Assembly: GCA_005881215.1 (NCBI GenBank)
Contig: VBDZ01000015.1
Location: 1 to 40,088, forward strand
DNA length: 40,088 nt
Reading direction: 5' to 3'
DNA from: Chloroflexota bacterium
GTDB lineage: Bacteria > Chloroflexota > Dormibacteria > CF-121
Shown: positions 8,134 to 16,037 of the stretch, one piece after another
Layout: each line of letters starts with the position of its first letter
Position numbering within the stretch: the stretch's first letter is position 1
Translations under genes and position numbers: made by a program
The notes under the pieces: model-generated
The model's input: only the letters and a program-made list of their open reading frames with translations
Told to the model about the DNA's origin: nothing
Databases searched by the model: none

Positions 8134-9077
8134 GCTTCCAGTCTCCCTGGCTCCTGCTCGGGCTACTCGCGATCCCGCTCCTGATCGGCCTTTACGTCAC
8201 GAGCCAGCGGCGGCGCCGTGCTTATGCCGTCCGCTTCACCAACCTCGCCTTGCTCAACCAAGTGATGGGAAAGGGCCCAGGCTTCCGCCGGCACCTTCCC
8301 GCGATCCTGTTCATCGCCGGGCTTGGCGGGCTGCTCTTCTCCATGGCGCGCCCCGAGGCGACGATCCGGATCCCCAAAGGGCAGACGAACGTGATCCTCG
8401 CGGTTGACGTCTCCGGGTCAATGGCGGCCGCCGACGTGCAGCCGACCCGCATCGAAGCGGCGATCGCCGCGGGCCGCACCTTGATCGATAAGCTGCCGGG
8501 CAACGCCCAGGTCGGGCTGGTGATCTTCAACTCCCAGGCGCAGGTGCTGGCCGCCCTGACGACTGACAAGGGCTCGGTCAAAGACGCGCTGGGGTCGCTC
8601 GCTCCGGGTGGCGGGACGGCCATCGGTGAGGCGATCCAGGTGTCGGTCGCCCAGCTCGCCAACATCGTGGACCCCAATAGCGCTAAGTCACAGAAGTACG
8701 CGATGGTCGTCCTGCTCACCGATGGCTCCTCGAACACCGGCATCGACAACATGACCGCCGCTGCCGGCGCGACCCAGGCGCACATCGCGGTCGATACCGT
8801 CGGGATCGGCGCCCGCAACCAGACCACGACGGTGCAGGGACGGGTGGTCGATGGGGTGGACGAACAGGCCCTGCAGCAGATCAGCACCGCCACCGGCGGC
8901 CACTACTATTACGCGGCCGACGAGGCCCAGCTGAGCAAGATCTACAGCGACCTCGGGTCGCACATCGGCTGGGTCACCAGCAAGCTGGACCTGACGGTGC
9001 CGCTCCTGGCGCTGGGCACCATCATCCTGGTGGTCGGCGGCCTCTTCAGCCTCCGCTGGTTCCGCCTGCTGCCCTGA
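8130..9077 (+). CDS. BatA-like von Willebrand factor A membrane protein
   Basis: This 315-residue protein begins with a BatA-type segment (SFQSPWLLLGLLAIPLLIGLY) containing a membrane helix, then a second helix near residues 58-75. A VWA domain follows with a MIDAS motif D93-V-S95-G-S97 and TDGSSNTG near 193-200. A last helix lies near residues 285-308. In Bat operons such proteins work with MoxR and DUF58 proteins in metal-dependent interactions at the membrane, sometimes linked to stress tolerance. The ATGA overlap with the DUF58 gene shows co-translation. It converges on citrate synthase, with a 32-bp tail overlap. Confidence 0.9.
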   Translation: MSFQSPWLLLGLLAIPLLIGLYVTSQRRRRAYAVRFTNLALLNQVMGKGPGFRRHLPAILFIAGLGGLLFSMARPEATIRIPKGQTNVILAVDVSGSMAAADVQPTRIEAAIAAGRTLIDKLPGNAQVGLVIFNSQAQVLAALTTDKGSVKDALGSLAPGGGTAIGEAIQVSVAQLANIVDPNSAKSQKYAMVVLLTDGSSNTGIDNMTAAAGATQAHIAVDTVGIGARNQTTTVQGRVVDGVDEQALQQISTATGGHYYYAADEAQLSKIYSDLGSHIGWVTSKLDLTVPLLALGTIILVVGGLFSLRWFRLLP

Positions 9078-10365
9078 CAGCGGGCGCGCGGACGCCCGGC
9101 AGATGGCGCTCGGGCGGGCCGGTGTAGACCTGGCGCGGTCGCGCGATCTTCTGCTCGGGATCGAGCAGTCCTTCCTGCCACTGGGCCAGCCATCCGGGGG
9201 TCCGGCCGATGGCGAAGAGCACCGGGAACATGTCGAGCGGGAAGCCGATCGCCGAGTAGATGATCCCTGAGTAAAAGTCGACGTTCGGATAGAGGCGATG
9301 CTTGATGAAGTAATCGTCGGCCAGCGCCACCCGTTCCAGTTCCAGTGCGATGTCGAGCAGCGGGCTGCGACCGGTGACCGCCAGCACGTCGTCGGCGATC
9401 TTCTTGATGATGCGCGCCCGCGGATCATGGGTCTTGTAGACGCGGTGGCCGAATCCCATCAACCGGATCTCACCCGCGCGCACACGCCGGACGTACTCGG
9501 GAACCCGGCTGACGGAACCGACTTCCTTCAGCATCCGTAGGACCTGTTCATTGGCGCCGCCATGGAGCGGGCCGTACAGTGCGGCGGCGGCCGCCGCGGT
9601 GGCCGAGAAGGGATCGGCATGGGCGCTGCCCACCGCCCGCATCACGTTTGTCGAGCAGTTCTGCTCGTGGTCGGCGTGAAGGATCAGCAGTACATCGAGG
9701 GCGTGCTCCAGGAGCGGATTCGGTTCGTACTTGAGCTCGGTGGCCTTCCACATCATGTTCAGGAAGTTGCCGGAGTACGACAGGTCATTGTCCGGGTAGG
9801 CATAGGGCATGCCGATCGCATGGCGATAGGCAAAGGCCGCGACCGTCGGCATCTTCGCGATCAGCCGGAGGATCTGCAGGTGGCGGCTCTCGGCGTTGAA
9901 GATGTCCTTTGCGTCCGGGTAGAAGGTGGAAAGGGCGCCGATCACCCCCACCAGGATGCCCATCGGATGCGCGTCGTGGTGGAAGCCGTCGATCAGCTTT
10001 TTGATGTTCTCGTGCAGCAAGGTGTGATGGGTGATCGCGTCCACCCACTCGCGGCGTTCGGCCGGGTTGGGTAATTCGCCGTGGATCAGCAGGTAGGCCA
10101 CCTCGAGAAACGTCGACTGCTCGGCCAGCTCCTCGATCGGGTAGCCGCGGTAGCGCAGGATGCCGCGGTCGCCGTCGATAAAGGTGATCGCGCTGCGGCA
10201 ACTGGCCGTGTTGAGGAAGGCGGGATCGTAGCTCATCAAGCCGGTGCCGGCGCCATCGCCCGCGATCTTCTGCAGGTCCGTCGCCGCGATCGCGCTATCC
10301 CGAATGGGAAGTTCGTAACGGCGACCAGTTCGGTTGTCGACGACCGACAGCGATTCCTCAGCCAT
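9046..10365 (-). CDS. gltA: Citrate synthase
   Basis: The 439-residue protein carries the citrate synthase landmarks: RGYPIEELAEQSTFLEVAYLL, ALYGPLHGGANEQVL with an active-site His, and MGFGHRVYKTHDPRA with the second His, then the Asp in NVDFYSG. It condenses acetyl-CoA and oxaloacetate to citrate in the TCA cycle. Length and N-terminal beta domain (VVDNRTGRRYELPI) match the bacterial type II enzyme. Start ATG 10365 (MAEESLSV) is chosen because homologous sequence begins there; the frame is open further upstream without a good start. The C-terminal 20 or so residues (VRAPAVRAAGGTSGG) are outside the family core. Confidence 0.95.
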   Translation of the reverse strand: MAEESLSVVDNRTGRRYELPIRDSAIAATDLQKIAGDGAGTGLMSYDPAFLNTASCRSAITFIDGDRGILRYRGYPIEELAEQSTFLEVAYLLIHGELPNPAERREWVDAITHHTLLHENIKKLIDGFHHDAHPMGILVGVIGALSTFYPDAKDIFNAESRHLQILRLIAKMPTVAAFAYRHAIGMPYAYPDNDLSYSGNFLNMMWKATELKYEPNPLLEHALDVLLILHADHEQNCSTNVMRAVGSAHADPFSATAAAAAALYGPLHGGANEQVLRMLKEVGSVSRVPEYVRRVRAGEIRLMGFGHRVYKTHDPRARIIKKIADDVLAVTGRSPLLDIALELERVALADDYFIKHRLYPNVDFYSGIIYSAIGFPLDMFPVLFAIGRTPGWLAQWQEGLLDPEQKIARPRQVYTGPPERHLPGVRAPAVRAAGGTSGG

Positions 10366-10403
10366 GGGCCTCTTCGAGTTTAGCCGCGTCAGGGCTGACC
10401 GGC

Positions 10404-10682
10404 TCAGGGACCGGCCAGCGCCTCGTTCCACTCGCGAATGGTCCATTTGCGGACCACGCCGTTGAGGACGAACGGGTCGCCCCGGACGAATTCCTCGGCG
10501 GCTTCGCGAGTGGTGAAGATGCCCATCGAGCCGTCCGCCTGCGGATTCGCGAAGGTGCCGATCATCAGCAAGGTGCCGCGATCGCGAAACTCCTGCCAGC
10601 GGGCTCGATGGGCCGGAAAGTGCGCCGGCGCCTTCGAGCGGACATCATCGGCGGACTCGTAAAAGACGACGTACTTCGGCAT
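10404..10682 (-). CDS. YciI family protein
   Basis: The 92-residue protein starts MPKYVVFYESADD and has the YciI/YCII pattern of a ferredoxin-like alpha/beta fold: HFPAHRARWQEFRDRGTLLM, then GSMGIF and FVRGDPFVLNGVV. YciI-like proteins are small dimeric proteins, some with a His-Asp pair suggested for catalysis, but functions are mostly unknown. ATG 10682 is chosen from the start of the domain; the frame extends antisense through the MFS gene upstream and that part is not coding. It sits between gltA and the MFS gene, all on the minus strand. Confidence 0.85.
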   Translation of the reverse strand: MPKYVVFYESADDVRSKAPAHFPAHRARWQEFRDRGTLLMIGTFANPQADGSMGIFTTREAAEEFVRGDPFVLNGVVRKWTIREWNEALAGP

Positions 10683-10699
10683 CCGACCGTCATTCTCCC

Positions 10700-12160
10700 T
10701 CAGGTCCCGTGCGGTCGGGGCGGCCCGGCGTTGACCAGCAGGAATGTCGATACCGCGCCCAGCACCAGAACCGCCGCGGCCCACGCCGTCGCCGTAGCGT
10801 AACCGTGAACCAGCGCCTGATCGATCACGCCCGCCGACGATTGCCGGCCGAGGAGGTAGGCGGCGGTGGCGCCCGAGGCGATGGTGTTGAGCAGGGCCGT
10901 GCCGATCGACGCCCCGACCTGGACCGCTGCGTTGACGGTTGCGGCGGCGACCCCCGCCTGGCGCGGATCGACACCGAGCGTGCCGATGTTGAAGGCGGGC
11001 GCCATCACGCAGGCGATCCCGATACCCAGCAGGATCTCGGCCGGCAGCACGTGGCTGACGTAGGCACCGTTGACCGGGATCTGGGTCAGCACCAGCATCC
11101 CGGCGGCAGCCACCAGCGCGCCCGGGGCCATGATCAGCCGGGCGGGAACGCGCGGCATCAGGACGCTGGCAATCCCCCAGGAGCCCGCCTGCGATGCCAC
11201 CGTCAGCGGCAGGAACGCGAGCCCGGCCTGCAGCGGCGAGTAACGGAGAACGACCTGCAGGTAGTAGGTGAGAAAGAGGAAGGCGCCGAACATTCCCGCG
11301 ATCGCCAGGGCGGCGGCGAGGTAGGCCCCGCCCCGATTTCGATCGAGCACGATCCACAACGGCAACAGCGGTGAGCGGGTGCGGGCCTCGCGGAGCACGA
11401 ACGCGATCAGCAGCACCGCACTGATGGCGAGAAAGCCGATGACCGTCGCCGATCCCCAGCCGGCCGAGACCACCTGGGTACAGGCGTAGACGAGGGCGAC
11501 GAGGCCACCGGTGACCAGCAGTACCCCGGGAATGTCGAACTGATGACCCGACCCGCCGCGGGCACCGCTCAGGAAGCGCCACCCGCCGACGGCGGCCACC
11601 ATCGCAATCGGGACGTTGACGTACAGGCACCAGCGCCAGTTGAGGTACTGGGTCAGGATGCCGCCGAGCAGGAGCCCGATCGCCGCGCCGCTACCCGCGA
11701 TCGCCCCGTACAGGGCGAAGGCCCTGGCCCGCTCGCGCGGTTCGGTAAAGGTCACGGCGAGCAGCGAGAGCGCCGTCGGCGCCAGCAGCGCCGCAAAGGC
11801 GCCCTGGGCCGCGCGCGCAACCAGCAGCATGGCGAACGTCCCGGCTGACCCACCAAGGGCGGACGCCAGCGCGAACCCGGCCAGCCCGATCAGAAACGTG
11901 CGCTTGCGTCCGAGGGCGTCCGCGATCCGCCCGCCCACCAGCAGCAGCCCGCCGAAGGCGAGCGTGTAGGCGGTGATGATCCACTGCCGCTCGGCATCGG
12001 AGGCGCCAAGGGCGCGCTGCGCCCAGGGAAGGGCGATGCTGACGATGGTGGCGTCGAGCGCGGCCATCAGCTGCGCCAGGGCGATGAAGGCCAGCGCCAC
12101 CCAGCGTCGCTCGTCGGGCCGGGGCGTGATCGGCTCAGCCAATTTCGTTGCCGAGTTCAT
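10700..12160 (-). CDS. DHA2-type MFS drug exporter
   Basis: The 486-residue protein has about 14 hydrophobic segments, as expected for the EmrB/QacA (DHA2) class. Near the N-terminus it reads ALAQLMAALDATIVSIALPW, with the family's LDxTIVNVALP-like motif. Motif A appears as GGRIADALGRKRTF. These are proton-coupled multidrug exporters of the inner membrane. It overlaps the upstream membrane gene (12135-12707) by 26 bp and is divergent from a TetR regulator, the standard arrangement for a repressor-controlled efflux operon. The substrate is unknown. Confidence 0.92.
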   Translation of the reverse strand: MNSATKLAEPITPRPDERRWVALAFIALAQLMAALDATIVSIALPWAQRALGASDAERQWIITAYTLAFGGLLLVGGRIADALGRKRTFLIGLAGFALASALGGSAGTFAMLLVARAAQGAFAALLAPTALSLLAVTFTEPRERARAFALYGAIAGSGAAIGLLLGGILTQYLNWRWCLYVNVPIAMVAAVGGWRFLSGARGGSGHQFDIPGVLLVTGGLVALVYACTQVVSAGWGSATVIGFLAISAVLLIAFVLREARTRSPLLPLWIVLDRNRGGAYLAAALAIAGMFGAFLFLTYYLQVVLRYSPLQAGLAFLPLTVASQAGSWGIASVLMPRVPARLIMAPGALVAAAGMLVLTQIPVNGAYVSHVLPAEILLGIGIACVMAPAFNIGTLGVDPRQAGVAAATVNAAVQVGASIGTALLNTIASGATAAYLLGRQSSAGVIDQALVHGYATATAWAAAVLVLGAVSTFLLVNAGPPRPHGT

Positions 12161-12707
12161 GTCCTGTCCTCCTTGCGGGAATTTGTGCGGTCAGCCAGCC
12201 AATCGCGGCGGCAAGCACGACCACCGCGATGGCGGCGATGAACGTGGGCTTAACGGTCATCAGGAAGGCGATGCCGAGAACGATCGCGATCCGTACCCGC
12301 AGTGATGTCAGCAACACCGGATCCTGCAGCCGGCGGCGCAGGTCATCAGCGAGCTCACCCTGGGCGTGACTGATGGCGGGCTCCAGGCGGGCCATCCGCA
12401 TGCCGGTTCCGAAGGCGCCGATGACGGCCAGGGCGATCAAGCTGGCGAATGCGGTGATGATCCAGCCCTTTGGTCCCCAGGCGACGGCCGTCATGTAGAG
12501 GCCGGTGATCAGGATCGTGCCCAGCGAAGCCGGCGCGAGCCGGATGACGAGCCGGCGGGAGATGCTGAGCCAGAGTCGAGCCTCGTCGGCCCGGGTCGCG
12601 CGCCTCAGCCCGCGGAGCCCAATCGCCTCCAGGGTGACCGACGCGATCAACCCGAAAGCCCCCACGATGTGAAGAAACAATGCGAATGGATAAAGCAGTG
12701 ATGCCAT
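12135..12707 (-). CDS. Membrane protein of unknown function, DUF2269-like
   Basis: The 190-residue protein has about five hydrophobic segments (LFLHIVGAFGLIASVTLEA near residues 10-28, SLGTILITGLYMTAVAW, IITAFASLIALAVIGAFGTG, IAIVLGIAFLMTV, FIAAIAVVVLAAAIGWL). The layout recalls DUF2269-like integral membrane proteins, but I am not sure of the family. ATG 12707 is preceded by an AAGGAGG ribosome-binding site 10 nt upstream. It is the first gene of the minus-strand operon with the MFS exporter, and divergent from the TetR gene. Confidence 0.75.
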   Translation of the reverse strand: MASLLYPFALFLHIVGAFGLIASVTLEAIGLRGLRRATRADEARLWLSISRRLVIRLAPASLGTILITGLYMTAVAWGPKGWIITAFASLIALAVIGAFGTGMRMARLEPAISHAQGELADDLRRRLQDPVLLTSLRVRIAIVLGIAFLMTVKPTFIAAIAVVVLAAAIGWLTAQIPARRTGHELGNEIG

Positions 12708-12733
12708 CGCCAATCGACCTCCTTCGATCTTGC

Positions 12734-12762
12734 TTGACGAGCGAGATTTCGTTGTATATACT
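12734..12762 (+). promoter_or_regulatory. Sigma-70 promoter for TetR gene
   Basis: TTGACG (12734-12739) and TATACT (12757-12762) are separated by exactly 17 bp, a near-consensus housekeeping promoter pointing toward the TetR gene. The -10 lies within ATTTC...GAAAT arms at about 12746-12774, a weak inverted repeat that could be the regulator's operator. The start codon at 12795 would be about 25 nt from the likely transcription start. Confidence 0.7.
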
Positions 12763-12794
12763 GCATGATGAAATGATTGGATGTCAAGTCTGAG

Positions 12795-13433
12795 ATGAGC
12801 CCAAGGCCCTATCGACTCGGTCAGCGCCAGGTGCTGGCCGATGAGACGCGATCGAAGATTCTGGATGCGGCTCGCACCCAACTCGAAACGCAGTCCAGCT
12901 TCAGCATCGATGCCGTTGCCCGCCGCGCCGATGTGGCGCGCATGACGGTCTACTACCAGTTCGGGTCGAAACGCGGGCTGCTCGAAGCGCTCTTCGATTC
13001 CCTGGCGGCGCGTGGCGGGTTGCGGGGCCTGCCATCGACATTCCGGCAGACTGATCCGCGCGTTGCCCTGGACGGATTGATCGACGTCTTTGCCCGCTTC
13101 TGGTCGTCCGATCGCCTGGTGCTGCGCCGCTTGCGCGCCATGGCCGCGCTGGATCCCGAGCTCGACGAGGTGCTTCGTGAGCGCAACGAGGGGAGGCGCC
13201 AGGGGTTGCGCGTGATCCTATCGCGCCTCGATTCGCAAGGGAAGGCCACGAGCAAGGCGACGAGCGACCTGATCGACGTCCTCTTCGCGCTGACGAGCTT
13301 CGAGAATTTCGACGTGCTCGCCGGGCCCGAGCGCACACCCGATCAAGTGGCGCCGCTGGTCAAGCGTGCGGCAGCCGCCATCTTCCGCGCCGGGGTCCCG
13401 CCGTCGCGCGGTCAGGCCAGGTCGCGTTCGTAA
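12795..13433 (+). CDS. TetR/AcrR family transcriptional regulator
   Basis: The 212-residue protein has an N-terminal TetR helix-turn-helix: TRSKILDAARTQLE, FSIDAVARRADVARMTVYYQFGSKRGLLEALFDSL near residues 40-75. The C-terminal ligand and dimer domain is not recognisable beyond family level. It is divergent from a membrane protein and MFS exporter and probably represses that operon and itself. ATG 12795 (MSPRPYRL) is preferred; a TTG at 12777 is in frame but close to the likely transcription start. No strong Shine-Dalgarno is visible. Confidence 0.88.
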   Translation: MSPRPYRLGQRQVLADETRSKILDAARTQLETQSSFSIDAVARRADVARMTVYYQFGSKRGLLEALFDSLAARGGLRGLPSTFRQTDPRVALDGLIDVFARFWSSDRLVLRRLRAMAALDPELDEVLRERNEGRRQGLRVILSRLDSQGKATSKATSDLIDVLFALTSFENFDVLAGPERTPDQVAPLVKRAAAAIFRAGVPPSRGQARSRS

Positions 13434-13497
13434 CCCTTTCGAAAGGCACCGGGCCGCATGCTGCCTCCATCAACGATTCGAGGAGGTGAAACAGACC

Positions 13498-13752
13498 ATG
13501 AACCGTATGCGAAGGATTCTCGTCGGAGTCGCGATGGGCGGATCGCTGTTGACCGGTGGCGTCATCGGCGCCACCATTGCCGGCCCGCTCGGGGCAAGTG
13601 CCGCGAACCCGTCCACCACAGCGAGCACGGCGGCGTCACCGAGCACCGGCTCGGGAACGTTCGTGCCGAACGAAAACGCGACGCACGAGGCGGGTGAGAG
13701 CGCCGCGCGGGAGGCCCAGGAGAATGCCGGCCAGTTCCCGACCGTTCCGTAG
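13498..13752 (+). CDS. Small exported or membrane-anchored Ala/Ser/Thr-rich protein
   Basis: This 84-residue protein starts MNRMRRILVGVAMGGSLLTG, a basic n-region and hydrophobic stretch ending in ASA-A near residue 37, consistent with a signal peptide or anchor. A Thr/Ser/Ala-rich segment follows, then a hydrophilic end (THEAGESAAREAQENAGQ). A strong GAGGAGGTGA ribosome-binding site precedes ATG 13498. No enzyme motif is seen. It opens a run of plus-strand genes leading to the flavin and ferredoxin module, and has the same plan as the small protein at 15738-16037. Confidence 0.7.
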   Translation: MNRMRRILVGVAMGGSLLTGGVIGATIAGPLGASAANPSTTASTAASPSTGSGTFVPNENATHEAGESAAREAQENAGQFPTVP

Positions 13753-13804
13753 CGCCTTAATCAGAGACGAGGGGTCGACCCGGTCGGCCCCTCCCTCGAC
13801 TCCC

Positions 13805-14322
13805 ATGAGCCTTAGCGCCGACGGCTGGATGCAGGTGGCGAGCTTTATCGTCTGTGGCTGGCTGCTGTTGGTTTTTCGGCTGCCCTCTGCCAGCTCGCCG
13901 AGACGCGCGCGGCGCCAGCCTGGGCACCCGTGGTGTTCGGTGTCATGGGCTTCGGCTTGATTGCCGCGGGCGCGTTCAAGATCGACCCGACCACCGCTCG
14001 CGTCACCCTGCATGGCGAGCTGCACTACGTCGCGTCGTTTGTGATCGCCGGCTCCCTCGGGCTGGCGGCGCTGTTGGCCTGGCGCGATCTCCGTCACGCC
14101 GGCAGGAATCCGGCCCTGGCGAGCTACTGCCTCGCCACCGGTTTCGTCGTGGTCATCCTCTTTACCGCCAGCCTCCTCGCGCCCAGCGTCGCTTCACCCG
14201 GCCTCCTCGAGCGGCTGGCGTTGCTCGCCGGATCGGCCTGGGTGGTGGTTTACGCTCAGCAGCTACGGCGCACACTATCCGTGAACCGTCATGAATTCGA
14301 AAGGAATTTGGTGGCAGCATAA
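13805..14322 (+). pseudogene. DUF998-like membrane protein, frameshifted
   Basis: The N-terminal part (MSLSADGWMQVASFIVCGWL) reads in the frame of ATG 13805. The rest (AETRAAPAWAPVVFGVMG, then GAFKIDP and four hydrophobic segments) reads in another frame and ends at TAA 14320-14322. Adding one T to the T5 run at 13872-13876 joins them into a continuous protein of about 172 residues. DUF998 proteins are multi-pass membrane proteins of unknown function. The second part alone could start at ATG 13945 or GTG 13930. Either the gene is inactivated, or the run is a sequencing error. Confidence 0.7.
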
Positions 14323-14346
14323 GCACCGGGTGAAAGGACGTTGAGC

Positions 14347-15645
14347 ATGGCACGGGTCGACCTGGTTCGGGCTGGCGCCCAGCGGGTTGCACTTGCCGCG
14401 ACCGGGATCGTCGCCGCCCTGTATGTCCTGATCGCGGTCGCTGTGGTGCTGATCGTGTCCCACAACCTCACCTCCAACGTCGATGGAACGCTGTCCAGGT
14501 GGCTGACCTCGATGGCCGCGGATCGGCAGACCGTGACCAGGGGCTTCCCGGGACCTAACCGAGGGCCCGGCGGACCGCGACTCGGTGACGCGCCGGTCCT
14601 CTGGTGGATGTGGCACCCGGACGGCAATTTCAGTGACAGCAGTACCGAGGCGCAGTCCGTCAAGTTGCCGGTTCCGCCAACGAGCATCACCAGTGCGCAA
14701 ACCATCACCGTGTCAGGCGTCGACTTCCGGGTCGAGGGTGGCCACGTCGGGGATGACTGGGCGGTCGTCGCTCAATCGCTGACCAGCGTCGAGCAGGCCC
14801 GGTCGAACCTGATCCAGGCCGAGCTGCTGATCGGACCGGTGCTCCTGTTGGTCGTGTTTTTGGGCGCCCTCGCCATCGGCCGGCGGGTGGCCTCGCCGAT
14901 CGAACAGGCGCGCCAGCGTCAGATGGACTTCACGGCCAACGCCTCACACGAGCTGCGCACGCCACTGGCCGTCATCCAGGCACAGACCTCGCTGGCGCTG
15001 GCGTCACCGAGAAATACCGACTGGTACCGGCGCGCCTTCGAGCAGGTCAACCGTGAAAGCCAGCGAATGCGCCATCTCGTCGATGATCTCCTCTGGCTGG
15101 CACGCTTCGAAGCCATGCCACGTTCGAGCAAGGCGGAGCCGGTCGACGTTGCCGTCATGGCGCAGCAAGCCGTCGACCGCTTCGCTGCGGTCGCGGAAGC
15201 GCGGCGGCAGCGATTGGGCAGCCGGCTCAGCGGGGACTCCCACGTCATCGCCGCCTCTCCGGAATGGCTGGATCACTTGATCGGCGTGCTGCTGGACAAC
15301 GCCTGCAAATACACCCCGGACGGCGGATCGATCGACGTTAGGGTGACGGCCGAGGGAAACCGGGTCGCGCTGATCGTCGACGACTCGGGTCCCGGAATTC
15401 CGAAAGAGCAACGGGGCGAGGTCTTCGACCGGTTCCGTCGCGCCACCGATCAGCCGGGCGGGGCAGGGCTCGGCCTGGCGATCGCCGACGCCGTCGTTCG
15501 AGCCACGAACGGGCGCTGGGACATCGGCACCTCACCGGCCGGCGGCGCCAGCATGGCGGTCAGCTGGCCGCGGTTGCTGGCTCACGGGGCCTCCACGCGG
15601 GCGGTGTCGCCCGAGAGTCCGCCGCTCGCCTCACTCGATGCCTGA
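14347..15645 (+). CDS. Membrane sensor histidine kinase (HisKA type)
   Basis: The protein has two membrane helices (about residues 15-37 and 156-178) flanking an extracytoplasmic sensor of about 120 residues. The kinase core follows: HisKA with His201 (NASHELRTPLA), N-box DNACKYTPDG, G1 DDSGPGIP and G2 GGAGLGLAIA. It autophosphorylates and passes phosphate to a response regulator, but none is adjacent. ATG 14347 is preferred over TTG 14341 because AAAGGA lies 8 nt upstream. It sits between the frameshifted DUF998 gene and the ApbE module, which it may regulate. Confidence 0.92.
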   Translation: MARVDLVRAGAQRVALAATGIVAALYVLIAVAVVLIVSHNLTSNVDGTLSRWLTSMAADRQTVTRGFPGPNRGPGGPRLGDAPVLWWMWHPDGNFSDSSTEAQSVKLPVPPTSITSAQTITVSGVDFRVEGGHVGDDWAVVAQSLTSVEQARSNLIQAELLIGPVLLLVVFLGALAIGRRVASPIEQARQRQMDFTANASHELRTPLAVIQAQTSLALASPRNTDWYRRAFEQVNRESQRMRHLVDDLLWLARFEAMPRSSKAEPVDVAVMAQQAVDRFAAVAEARRQRLGSRLSGDSHVIAASPEWLDHLIGVLLDNACKYTPDGGSIDVRVTAEGNRVALIVDDSGPGIPKEQRGEVFDRFRRATDQPGGAGLGLAIADAVVRATNGRWDIGTSPAGGASMAVSWPRLLAHGASTRAVSPESPPLASLDA

Positions 15646-15665
15646 CGGCTAATACCCCCTCCCTA

Positions 15666-15686
15666 CCCTCCCCACAAGGGGGAGGG
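15666..15686 (+). terminator. GC-rich hairpin, terminator-like or dispersed repeat
   Basis: CCCTCCCC pairs with GGGGAGGG around a 5-nt loop (ACAAG), 20 nt after the histidine kinase stop. It matches the hairpins at 1904-1926 and 33401-33423. It would separate the kinase from the ApbE operon. Confidence 0.5.
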
Positions 15687-15737
15687 AGACCTTACGGCAT
15701 CACGGATTTGCAAGGTGGCGGGGCGCAGCATGTCGAT

Positions 15738-16037
15738 ATGAAATCTTTCACATCGACTGACCGAGACCGCGGGCTACGTCGCCTGCGACGGCTCACCTTC
15801 GGGGCGGTGACCGGCGCAACCGTGGCGGTGTTCGGCATGACGTACGTCGCCGCGGCGTCGTACGCCGGCAAAGCCTCCACCGCATCGACCACGGCGCTCA
15901 GCACTTCGGGCTCGACCGCCACCACCACGAGCTCGAGCCCCTCGACCGATCAAAGCGCGACCACGAGTGCCACGGCGGCGCCGACCGCCACCACCGGGAG
16001 CAGCGGCAGCGGCACCGTGACCAGCGGAGGTTCGTGA
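15738..16037 (+). CDS. Small membrane-anchored Ser/Thr-rich protein upstream of ApbE
   Basis: The 99-residue protein has a basic start, one membrane helix (about residues 20-42), then a Ser/Thr/Ala low-complexity tail ending in TVTSGGS. Its TGA overlaps the ATG of apbE (TGATG), so the two are co-translated. In comparable operons this position often holds an FMN_bind protein that ApbE flavinylates; no such domain is present. The final SGGS resembles the known flavinylation motif (S/T)-G-A-(T/S), which is only a suggestion. ATG 15738 is chosen; TTG 15708 is an alternative. Confidence 0.7.
   Translation: MKSFTSTDRDRGLRRLRRLTFGAVTGATVAVFGMTYVAAASYAGKASTASTTALSTSGSTATTTSSSPSTDQSATTSATAAPTATTGSSGSGTVTSGGS

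Noticed and set aside
10404-11630. One long protein covering the YciI gene and much of the MFS gene
   Set aside because: The extra part is an Arg/Gly-rich antisense-type frame over the MFS gene; YciI homology starts at ATG 10682.
15738-15870. TGAT within FGAVTGATVAVFG as an ApbE flavinylation motif
   Set aside because: It lies inside the predicted membrane helix and lacks the upstream Asp of the motif, so it is probably chance.
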